Source of the DNA: Peromyscus leucopus
Lineage: Eukaryota; Chordata; Mammalia; Rodentia; Cricetidae
Assembly (NCBI RefSeq): GCF_004664715.2
Contig: NC_051079.1
Location: 60,442,660 to 60,506,659 of the forward strand
Length of the DNA stretch: 64,000 nucleotides
Direction of reading: 5' to 3'
The notes below the pieces were generated by a model. It did not search any database and had not been told where the DNA came from. It was given only the letters and a program-made list of their open reading frames with translations. The position numbers and the translations under genes were made by a program. Of this stretch, positions 46,267 to 56,672 are shown one piece after another (within the stretch, counting starts at the first letter, position 1; every line of letters begins with the position of its first letter).

Positions 46267-46695
46267 TGTGTTGATATTTTATTTTTGCAGCCTAATGAAG
46301 CTTATCTGGAGATCAGAGGAAAAAGTCAGCTACTATATTAAACATAGAAGTCAGGCAATAGTAGCACACACCTTTAATCTTAACGTTTGGGAGGCAGAAA
46401 TCCATCCATAGAGGTCTGGAGGTCTGTACAGACAGAAAGGAAATGATAAAGTTGGGCAGAAAGAGGAAGTGATGTAGTTTAGTGGAGATAGGAAGTGAGA
46501 TGGCAGGGCACAGAAAGAACATAGATGTGAGTATACAGGAAGTAGCTCTCTATTGGGCTAAGGATTTCCTAGTGGTAAAAATGTGGCTGGCTTCTGGCTT
46601 CTTTCTGCCCTCTGATCTCTCAGTTTTCACCCCAATATCTGGCTCTGTTTTTTTTTTTTTTTTATTAGTAAGACCATTTAGCAATTCGTCTTACA
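46267..46695 (-). mobile_element. Solo LTR, family 'A', copy 6 (minus strand)
   Basis: 429 bp. On the plus strand it begins tgtgttgatattttattt (complement of the family 3' end) and finishes attcgtcttaca. The perfect 6-bp duplication cagata is at 46261-46266 and 46696-46701. The B1-derived part is in the usual relative orientation (aggcaatagtagcacacacc on the plus strand). A T-run at 46649-46664 corresponds to the A-rich 5' portion of the LTR. Confidence 0.9.
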
Positions 46696-46701
46696 CAGAT
46701 A

Positions 46702-48019
46702 CATCATTTTCTTTACAGTATGTACATGAAGTCACAAAATATCAACATTATCTTGACCTGACATCTTCCTTGTACCTTCTAGGAATATCCAATCTTAACT
46801 AAAACTTTCAGAACAAATACTCTTATCTTAGTATGTATTTTTTTCAACTTAATCATTATTGTAACTAACTTCAACATGACAATCCAAAAATATACTCATT
46901 AGGAAATATAATAAGCACTATAAAGACCAGGTTATATCTACAACTACTCATTGTTTTCATGTATACATAGTCATGCTTTACCATTTATTCACATTTTGTG
47001 GCATTGTAGTGGCTATGTTTCCCTAGTGAGGAAAATCACCTTACCATAGTTCCATAATATTCTTAGAAACTAGAACTATAAAAAGGATGTATTTTAAGTA
47101 TTTGTTGATTTTTGTCTTCTATAAACCCTGCTAACAGCTAGGCTTGAGTTATCAACAGCTTAACTAGCAGCTCAAAAGTTTCATGAATGACTGCTTTTGC
47201 TAAACTAAAATGAGACATATCTAGCACTCCAGCAGTCCTGAACCTCCTACTTGGACTTAGTTTTAAAACAAACCATGTAATTTAGAAGTTACTATTAAAT
47301 ATCAAAACCACATTTTAAAATCTGTCCACAACTCTTAGGAAGATCTAGACATCTCACTTCATATTCATTCATCCATCAAATATTTATTGAGTCTTTTGAT
47401 CCCAATACAATCAGCATTTGTAACCAACACAGACCCTCCATAAGTTATAAGATAGTATTTCATACATACATAAATCTTTTTCTCTCCACTGTCAAATCTA
47501 TATGTAACAGTTAAACATTTAAGAAGCTTCACGTTCAGTTTTATCATCTTTAAAGTAAAAATATACATAGATATGCCTGTAAATCTGTAAGAATTACAAA
47601 AACTAGCAAGAGCTTTAAGAGCACATGTTTTACAACTGTGGGTACTATATTCTCCATGCTATATGCTTCTCTATTATGTCATATTTCCCTTCCATAACAT
47701 GTTATCACGGTGTCAAATGTAGTGTATTTCTGCCTCCTCTAGATTATAAGCAGGGTTATGAACTGCTTGGACCAATAGAGAACACTTACATTACACTGTA
47801 GCATCTGACTAGAATTGTTCCATTCCTTCCTTTGCCTTCATATCCAGCATCATAACTATGTGAACACTCAAGATTTTTTGAACGTTTCATTGATAAATGG
47901 TCAAAATATATAGAAATCTCTTCTATGAGACTTTGGGTGTTTAGTCATTCACTAAATATTGAAATAAGTTGGTGTTAAAAGAAAGAGCTGACACAGTTTA
48001 GTGATGCTGGTCCTTTTCA
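46702..48019. other. 1.3 kb, mostly unannotated; possible L2 traces
   Basis: 47355-47420 (attcattcatccatcaaata, tttattgag) resembles an antisense L2 3' end. Nothing else recognised. Confidence 0.4.
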
Positions 48020-48145
48020 ATCTAGATAGTCTTAAAGACAGTGATCTGAGTCATGTTCACCTTTGTATCTCCTGGATTTATCATTATGTTTCACAGTCAT
48101 TAAGCACTTGAAAAGGGTTTGGTGAATAAATGAATGCATGCATCA
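48020..48145 (+). mobile_element. L2 3' end
   Basis: 'tgttcacctttgtatctcct' then 'gtttggtgaataaatgaatg' follows the sense L2 3' end (gttcatcactgtatcccc...gttgaatgaatgaatg). Confidence 0.6.
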
Positions 48146-50556
48146 ACCAAGAAGGTATATCTCAACAGGCTTGGTCTGCACACAGAAAAAGACAGCAGGT
48201 GTTGCAATTATCACAGTCACTCAGCAGAAGCACTCCTTGGTATTACAACCTACATCTTACCTGCAGAACAGATCATTATTGTTACTGCAGTTTTTATAAC
48301 ATATAGCTTATGAGGCCAGCCAATTTAATGACCCTTTGGGGAGTTATATGCCCATCTAGAAATTGAAACATTACTGCTCCAAGATGTAAATTTATTGTTC
48401 AAGCCATGCAACTAGTCAGGCTGAGGCTAGGCTCAATTGTAGCATATCCTGTCCAAATGTGATATTGTCTCCTCACTTAATTGTGAATAATATCAAACAT
48501 TACTATATCTGCCCACCAGCCAATATTACTAAAGATGATGATGCAAGACCTTAGCTCTACCTGTGTCTAGGAACTCTCAGATAAAGATAAAAACTCTGAA
48601 TAGGAAAAGACCTGATTTTTGGAACCAGCCAATATAATTCTAATATGTTTTTCACCAGTATTCTAGCAATAACAAAGCAAAATTTAAGTTTCAATTACAA
48701 TCAATAGTTGTCTATTTCTTTCCTTTTTTCAATAACTCAAATAAAATTTACTTCTAAAACTTAATGATTTTTCTCATTTTACAAATATATGATTTATATT
48801 CCTAGGAAAAAAACACTGGTTTTACAGAATATTGAATTATTCTATATTTCTTTGGTGTCTAGTACTATATGCAATACCTGGTTAGTACTCAATAGTTTTT
48901 CAATCATGTCTTACCCAGTTTTGAAATAAAGTATATCTTAATTACAATTTTTAGAACTAGGATTCATTCAATGTTAAATTCAAAAATTCCATCTTTTATG
49001 TGCTTAAAGAATAACTTGTCACATAAATAAAGGCATGCTTTGCACATGACTAGTTAGTAGCACAGCCAAGAGATTTGCAGAAGTATCATTGGGCTACTTT
49101 AGTAGAAGGTGAATGAGTATCTCTCCTGCAGATAGTAATGAGAGGGCTGGGAAGACACTGAGTCAAGGAAGTAGGCAAGGAAGTACTTATGATTGCAATT
49201 ACTTGAGGAGAGACAAAAGAGAGCATAGAGAAAATGTTTGATACGCAGCATGTTCCTGTCATGGACACAATGCAGTAGCAAAAAGAAATGACAACCTAAA
49301 GGGAATCCTAGTGAGAGGCAGCTGGAATGCATTTTCCCCCCAAACTGTAGCTTAAATGATCACTGCCATTCATTGTCAGAGTGGTCTAGAGCTTTCAAAC
49401 AGCAGTGGTTCTCAAATTTCTCCTGCCTTGGGTGGAAGGAGGGTTTTCCTAAGCACAGTCAAATCAATGAGAAAGAAAAAATGATGAGAAAGATATCCCT
49501 GGAGAATAGACTGGATCTCAACACAAATTCCAAACAGGGATAAAAAGCAGCACTGAGTACCACAGGAAAGCAAGTATTATCTCATCATCACTAATAAGAA
49601 TGTTCTTACAGTTTAACTCCAGAAGGGTTGACCACAGAGAAAAACCAAGTGGCCTCATGGTCCCTTAGATCACTTGGGCAGAAAAGGGTGGATATCAGAA
49701 ATGTGGAGAAGCAAGGCTTAGTATTAAGTAAGCTGTTCAACTTCATGTGTCCTTCAATTCTTCAAATTCGAATACCACATTATTGGCTCATACCAGAATA
49801 GGCAGAAGATAGTAACACACTCCACATGTGGATGAAATACCATTCTGTCTAAGCAGCACTTACAATTCTAAGACACCATCCAACCCCACAAAACTCCAAG
49901 TAAAGCAAAACACAGGCATTGTGATCACCTCACATTAGAAACCCAGAGAAAATGCTATTTGGTTACCTAGTGTTTATGAATCATCTCCTGTATGATAGCT
50001 GTAACTGTGGGCACTGGAGGTACAGAGCCCATGACTCTGTCACATACACTTAACAAAAGTTCTTGTGACAAAAGAAAGGAAATGAAAGTAGCACACGTGT
50101 GTGCTATGTTCTGAGGAGCTAAGTGAGGAAGACAAAAAATGACTTGGACTAAGACAATGAAAATATCAGGCAATGGCATCCTGTTTTACATGCATAGAAA
50201 GAGAAGAGGTGAGAATTTAGGAAGCAATGAGTAAGAGCTCTAGTTGTCGAAAAAAAGGTTGGTAGAAGAAAAGCAGCCCTCCGATGTATGCATTTTCAAA
50301 GAATGAAAATGAGGTGAGGAGATCAGATCATGCAAAGTGAGACAGGTTCGTTGGTCAGTTGATACTCAGCTGCTCTTCTGGGTCATATGAAAACTGTTGA
50401 AGTCTCTGAGTGTAGAAGTTCCTGACCTAACTGTTTTAAAGGTTAGCTCAAATTCATGTGGAGATGAGAGAATGGACAAGGGTAGGAAAAGGAAGAAGTG
50501 TTAGGAGTTTCAAAACTGTAGTTAAGGAAAATGTAGGGTCAATCACATCCAAAAGT
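48146..50556. other. 2.4 kb, mostly unannotated
   Basis: 48310-48440 (caagccatgcaactagtcag) may be an antisense MIR remnant. 49393 has a hAT-like end word cagtggttctcaa without a partner. No gene recognised; open frames at 49086-49332 and 49967-50179 have no recognised domain. Confidence 0.4.
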
Positions 50557-50990
50557 GTAGCATATATGAAGTGGAATATTATTCAACCACAAAAAGAAAG
50601 AAACTGCTACTATTAGCAACACAGATAGAACAAAAAACATCCACCGTATGTTCTCAGATGTGGAAACTAAAAGTTTGATTTTTATAGAAGTAGGGGTTTT
50701 AAAATAGTGCTTACTAGAGCCTGAGAAGGGTGTGCAGGAAGCAAAATGGAGTGAGAGGGTGGTTCATAGGATCAGAGTTGCAGTTGGCTAGGAGAAATAA
50801 CTTTTAATGCTCTACAGCACAACAGGACAGCTGTGATTGAGCACAATTAATTACATACCTCAGAAGAATCAGTAGAGAGGATTTTGAATATTCTCAACAC
50901 AAATGATAGGTAGTAGACATATCAAATAATGTGATCTTGATGCAAATTCTATTGAATTGAAATGCCTTACATCCTCACAAATGTTTAAAA
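50557..50990 (+). mobile_element. Old L1M 3' end
   Basis: 'gaagtggaatattattcaac', 'caacacagatagaacaaaaa', 'tgctctacagcacaacagga' and 'tagagaggattttgaatatt' then 'ctcaacacaaatgataggta' are in the order of the L1M ORF2 end and 3'UTR. Confidence 0.87.
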
Positions 50991-51534
50991 AGCTTGGTCC
51001 GAGCTGAAAATTTTAAAACTGTATTCAGAACCTATATGACATGTGTGAGGATCAACGGCTTGCTGCAGTCCAGGAGTAGTGAAGGTAGTGGACAGTGGGT
51101 GGAGCTGGATCGACTGTGAAAATCAGAACATCATAATCCACACTGATGGATGTACTTCGCATATAATTCTTTTGGTTTCAATTGAAGATACATGACATCT
51201 TCCTCACTCATTGCCCTTGAACAGATCATCTTCAATTTAAGATTGGGATGCTCATGATACTTGCACCTCTCTGTGACTCTTTTTCCAGTTTAGCTAAATT
51301 TTTAGGTGCTAGCTTGGAGGCCTTTTTTTATGTAACGTGAAGATAAGGACATTTCAATTATTTGGTACAGAAATAGATGTTATTTTCACATGCTTTTTGA
51401 TGTTTATGAATCCTCACCTATTTAGCATGAAAAACCTCCCACTACCACACATTACACTCAGAGGCACACAATTATACGTGGAGTTTAATACATCCCCCTC
51501 GCATCATGACTGCCTGTTTTCACCTAACTGTGTA
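50991..51534. other. No recognised feature
   Basis: Unannotated; the frame at 51337-51624 has no recognised motif and runs into a MIR. Confidence 0.4.
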
Positions 51535-51660
51535 TCTGTAATACTCACAGGATCCCTGGGAGGTAAATTGGCTCATGGAGAGATTGAGGCAATGAGACAT
51601 GAAAGGCTGGCCAACGGTCACTAAGATCACAGCAGGAAATGGTTTTAGCCTCATGCTCAG
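51535..51660 (-). mobile_element. MIR (antisense)
   Basis: 'aatactcacaggatccctgg', 'agagattgaggcaatgagac' and 'cggtcactaagatcacagca' follow the antisense MIR order. Confidence 0.65.
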
Positions 51661-52469
51661 CACTATCCTTCTTTAGTCATTCAGCAGCTCTCTTCCTGAA
51701 ATGCTCTACAAAAAAAAAATATTCATGAAGAGAGCCAGATGGATTCATCATAATTGACATTTTTGGGTTTAAAAGTATCTGAGAGACAGTTTGCATGTTC
51801 TATAAAATGAAGGGGTGTTGGACTTGACAATTGTAAAATGCTATGCTGGTGGCAGTTTGCTTTCTGTGCAATCAGAAATTGTTTTTATTGTTGCAAGTGA
51901 GACTTACAATCTGTACTTCTGAATACAATTTCAAAAACATTATGCAGGCCCCAGTACAATGGGAGTTCATGTTAGCAAACTAGTAGGTAGAATTTTGTAC
52001 TGGTGTTTAACTGTCTTCTCTCCCCTTCTGTTCAATCTTGAGAGAAATAAACTATGCAGACTAAGGAATAACTGAAATTTGTGATCAACACTTGGCTAGC
52101 ATGTATGTGCCCTTTGGTTCAATTCCTAGTTCAAAAATATCGACAAACGAAAATAAGGGAAAAGAAAAAATATACTCACTTGCTTTGACGCTGTCTTTCC
52201 TTTCTTTGTCTCATCTTTATGTCCACTTTCTTTCAGGATTCTTGAGTTATCAAGATCTGAGGAGGAATACCCCTAATATGCAGTCACAGAATGCCTTCCA
52301 AGGAAACATTTGATAGTGAAAATATGAATCTTCACAAGGCAGTTCTGAATTAGAAAGAATAAATCTTAAGTGACCTTAGAAGCTAGCCAAATTTAGAAAT
52401 AGGGGCTTTGCAAATGCAATCAATGAAGAAACTCAAGGTGAAACCATTTATGATTTTGGTGGGCCTGCA
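51661..52469. other. No recognised feature
   Basis: Unannotated. Confidence 0.4.
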
Positions 52470-52822
52470 TGGTGGTTTGAAAGAGAATGTTCCCCCAGAG
52501 GCTCATGTACTGAACACATGTTTCCCTGTTGGTGGCACTCTCTGCAGAAGTTTAGAAGATGCAGCCTTGCTGAAGAACACAAGTCACTGGACTGGTCTTA
52601 GAGGTTTTATAGCTTTTCCCCACTTCCAGTCCAATCTCTCTATTACATGTTTGTAGTAAAACATGTGATTTCTCAGATTCATGTTCCTGCTGCTATGCCT
52701 GCCACTGTTTCCCTGCTGTGATGGACTCTTTTCCCTCTGTAGTCATAAACTAAAATAAACTTTTTATGTAAGTTGCCTTGATCATGATCTTTTATCACAG
52801 CAACAGAAAAGTAACTAACATA
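52470..52822 (+). mobile_element. MT-type MaLR solo LTR
   Basis: 'atggtggtttgaaagagaat', 'gaggctcatgtactgaacac', 'cttttccccacttccagtcc', 'gctgtgatggactcttttcc', 'aactaaaataaactttttat' and 'cagcaacagaaaagtaacta' give the full MT/MTE order. The 5-bp duplication could not be fixed with confidence. Confidence 0.82.
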
Positions 52823-53209
52823 ACCTACATTCAATGCTGATACTGTTCTCTGAACAGAAGAGGGGCAGAATAAAGCCATGTAAAGACTGGGGCAGAGATT
52901 AGAATTGTGCAGCAGTAAGTTGAGGCAAGTACAAAGCCACCAAAAGCTAGAAGATCAAGGAAAGAGTCTTCTCAGAACCCTTCAAAGGGGCTATGACCAC
53001 ACCAACACCCAGATTTAAGGCTTCTATCTTCATTTAGTAGTTTTAATTTACTAAATCTGTAGTGAGTTTTCAAGGCAGCTTTAGACAACAAACACAGTGA
53101 GATACGAAGAATCTTGGAAGGTGATCACACAAGTCTGGGGAGAAACTCAGAAGCCTATATTCAGAGACTCATAGCAACACAACTTCTTGTGACTGAATGC
53201 CTCAACAAA
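52823..53209. other. No recognised feature
   Basis: Unannotated. Confidence 0.4.
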
Positions 53210-53400
53210 ATTCCAGACTACCATTTCCTTACTGCAGAGCTTTGGGCAGATAGTACCTGTATTCTTCATTCATAAAATGGGGTTTATTCTCTTTGGAAGA
53301 GTTGTCATGAAGACTAAATCAATATTGTGTATTAATCTCTTAGGATAGCAGCTGCAACATAGTAAAGAATCAACAGCAGACATTTTCATTAAAAGAGACG
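53210..53400 (+). mobile_element. MIR (sense)
   Basis: 'gagctttgggcagatagtac', 'cattcataaaatggggttta', 'gagttgtcatgaagactaaa' and 'aacatagtaaagaatcaaca' are in sense MIR order. Confidence 0.7.
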
Positions 53401-54751
53401 ACACAGTGACCTGCTAACTAGTAGCTTGCCCTATAAGATTATTTGATTTGAAATGAAACATTTAGTTTATTATGTACATATTTCCTTATCTTTAAATACT
53501 TCTCTTTGTTGCCCTGAAAACATGACATTCAATAACTAGGACAGGAAAAACTCCCAGAATAGAGTCATCAACCTCCAGCTGAAGAACATCTCAAGTCCCT
53601 ACCTACTGTAGAGTGATGGAGAACAGCTGCCTCACAGGTCATTGATACACTCCTCTGTTCCTGGTCACCACCCATTACATGGCATGGATCCTAATGAAGC
53701 CAACTCTATCGAGCATCTACCACTGTGCTCAGAAACCTGCCCTGCTTGCAGCAGGGTGCTACCATTACTGGCTCACAAATCTATAATACATTCCTCAGTT
53801 CCTGGTCACCACACTTGGGATTACACAAGGCAATTGTTCAGGTTCCTGCTGCTACCTCACAAAGTAGCAGTTGTGGTATATAGTGGGAGCAATAGCCTTA
53901 GGGAATGGCTTCTGACAGGAGCCAAGGCTCTGGCTTGCAGAAATCCATTCTTGTCACATCAGATTAAACATAACTTATACATAATGTCCTTTAAATTGCT
54001 CTAGAGGCCAGATGGGATGTCTGTTGCCAGCAAAACTCTTCATCTTCAGGGCTCAGTCAACTGGGAGACAGCCTTGGCTAAGCAGCATGGACATCATTTG
54101 CTCTACAAAATTAACCATGTGCAGCCTTGCATATACCAATAATCAGCCTTCCTCTAATATGAAGGAGATGTAGGCATATGCTTTCCTGAAAACTGTAATA
54201 TGCTTCAATCTACAAAGTTCCTGCAACTTCACTGAAAGGAATGCTGGATAAGAAACACCTGGTCTTTCAGTGTACCTGATAGTATGATATTTAGGGTATT
54301 CGCATCAGTCCATACTCTAGGAACCAAGAGGAACATGGAAACCATCAAGAAATCACATCCCTTTGGACTGGTATGGAACAGGGTCTTTGAAACTGAATGT
54401 ATTGGGGGATCATGCTTAGTCAGAATGGAGAGGGGACTGCTGCTAGAAGAGCAAGAACATAAGCATAGACATTCTTCTGAATGGATGATCCACTTCCTTA
54501 CTGGGATTCTTTCTTCATGGCTCCCCTAGCTTGGATCACCTCTTCCTGTTCTAATGCTTACCACATATCTGACTACCCTTAAAATTCTTACAGTCTTAAG
54601 AGTTCAAGGTCAGACATAAAACTATATCTGCCTATTAAGGTGATTGGAGCCCACCTTTCATGAGTGATGGTCAATTCTGTGTCACTTCTGCACAGCCCAA
54701 TATTGAGGCTAAGAAAACTGAAGCTATGGAGCCATCCTTCCAAGAAGAATA

Positions 54752-54753
<2 letters not shown>
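53401..54753. other. 1.35 kb without recognised element
   Basis: It contains a diverged 29-bp direct repeat (gttcctggtcaccac at about 53657-53671 and 53800-53814) that produces a 120-codon open frame at 53642-54004. No domain recognised. Confidence 0.4.

Positions 54754-54821
<68 letters not shown>
54754..54821 (+). repeat. (CT)n microsatellite
   Basis: About 34 uninterrupted CT units. The minus-strand Arg/Glu open frame here is a product of the repeat. Confidence 0.97.
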
Positions 54822-54823
<2 letters not shown>

Positions 54824-55274
54824 GTTTGTAACCAACTCAGCACATTCCCTCACCAAACTCCTATGCTTGTTGACTGATATGGCAACCCAGTTCTACATGC
54901 TTTCCTCCTGCTTTGCCATAGCTTGGAATAATGATATACTTCTGTCCCTGTCACCAAGATTTTCTAGTGACTATACTTCCAACCCTGCCAATCCTACCCT
55001 GTTAGTTAAAGGCACTGGAACTGGGCCTCAGAAGAGGAAGCTGTCTTGTTGAGACCCTAGGATTCTTGCTGTGGTTTCATTTTCACCATTAATACAGTGA
55101 GCTACAGATAGTAGTTGACCTGTTTATTACATTAGAGCAGATATCCTCCTGAAGGTAATGCTAAGGTTTAAAACTTGAGTGTAATATGATGCATATTTAA
55201 AATTTATTTTCCATAACTTTCCCCTGTCCCCAAATCATAGCACCTTCCCCCATCATACATGTTTAACGAATGAT

Positions 55275-55276
<2 letters not shown>
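54822..55276. other. No recognised feature
   Basis: Unannotated. Confidence 0.4.

Positions 55277-55329
<53 letters not shown>
55277..55329 (+). repeat. Uninterrupted poly-T of about 53 nt
   Basis: A pure T homopolymer. Such length suggests the poly-A tail of a recent antisense retroposition or slippage. No known SINE or LINE body follows at 55330, and I found no flanking duplication. Confidence 0.95.
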
Positions 55330-55331
<2 letters not shown>

Positions 55332-55741
55332 CTTTTCTAATATTTATGGTTCAAACTACAGATGCTGTCTCTTGATGCTTTGCGATTTGATTCTTATTTG
55401 ATTATCTACTTGACCATGTGTGATGAGAGACGGTGGTTCATATATTCTTGGCCTAGTGCATCTTAACATGCATAAGTGATGGATAAAGAATAAATGCACT
55501 AATTAATGAAGCAGGAGCATAGTCTCATAACTCTAGGTTGAAAAATCTCCCTAAGGAATGCATCCCAAAGCCCACAATGGATTCCTGAAACTATAACCCT
55601 ATACATGTTGTCCTATACGTAGTATTTCCACGACAGAGATAAATATATAAATCAGTCAGAGTAAGAGATTGCTAACTGATAACATAGAACAATTATAGTA
55701 ATGTAGTATAGGCTGTAAAAATCTTATGAATATTTATTTGG
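55330..55741. other. No recognised feature beside the poly-T
   Basis: AT-rich sequence. Read on the minus strand into the tail there is ataaat about 20 nt before the A-run, which may be a weak poly-A signal of a retroposed transcript. No coding potential recognised. Confidence 0.35.
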
Positions 55742-56672
55742 TAGAATTTTCCATTTAAATTTTTTATAGTTTTGAGATTCTAGTATATTTCTCCCTTCCC
55801 TTTTCTCCCTCCAAGCTCTCACATACCCCTCTTTGCTCTCTTTCAAATTCATTGCCCTCTTCATTAATGGTTATTACATGCATACATATATATGTGTGTA
55901 TATATATGTATATATATATATGTGTGTGTATATATATATATATATGTAACCTGCTTAGTCTATATATTGTTACTCATATGTATGTTTACAGGACTGAACA
56001 TTCTGGATAACCACTTGGTATGCTCTTCCTTGTGGAAGAATATTCTCCTGCTCTTAGAATTCCTTAGTTTCCTGTACTTTTGTGTAGGGATGGGGCCTCA
56101 TAGGTTTTCCCTGATCCACTGTGGTATGTTTATTGGTATTGTCCTTGATCAGATCATATTTAGGCAGTCATGTTGGTGAGAATTCATGGGTGTTTCTCCT
56201 GGAATTACTAAGAAACACAATCTCATAGCAAACTTCCTGATCCTCTGGCTCTTAATATCTTTCTGTTCCTCTTCCACAGTGTTCTCTGAGCCTTAGATGC
56301 AGCAGTGTTTTGGCATGATAACCCTAAGGATGTGGTAGTAGTATGCATTCCTTTGTGATAACCAACAACTCTTTAACTGGACTCAAGACCTGCTCAACAA
56401 GAGAGAAAACATGTCTGATCCTGGAAACCTGGCTAACTACTCAGTGTTCATGAAGTCATGGATACTGGAGGAGAACCTACAACCACTACTTTATTAAACC
56501 AGCATAATCTCTACTAACAATCTGAACCTCCATTCTTATACCCACAGGTAGTCCTCACCCATCATCAAGGAAACTTCTCTTTGCAACAGAGATCATTATA
56601 GAAAAGCACAGCCAATCAAAATGCAGAGCTGTGGGGCCCAATCTCAATGGATACACCCATAAAACATCTAAG
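55742..56672 (-). mobile_element. LINE-like rodent repeat 'B' with 5' inversion
   Basis: 55742-56311 is antisense (cagtccat-type and gctcttcc-type blocks, ccttagatgcagcagtgttt). From about 56313 to 56672 the upstream part of the same element runs in the opposite direction (gcatgataaccctaagga, ttctctttgcaacagagatc, aatgcagagctgtggggccc). The copy at 44621-45440 shows both blocks on one strand, so this copy is internally inverted, as happens in LINE-1 'twin priming'. A (TA/TG)n tract interrupts it at 55879-55945. Confidence 0.75.

Noticed and set aside
49393..49405. cagtggttctcaa, the end word of hAT-Charlie elements
   Set aside because: No matching opposite end (ttgagaaccactg) or internal hAT sequence was found nearby.
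54671..54856. Arg-Glu repeat open frame
   Set aside because: It is a translation of the (CT)n tract on the minus strand; the same applies to frames at 39503-39685 and 60373-60638.
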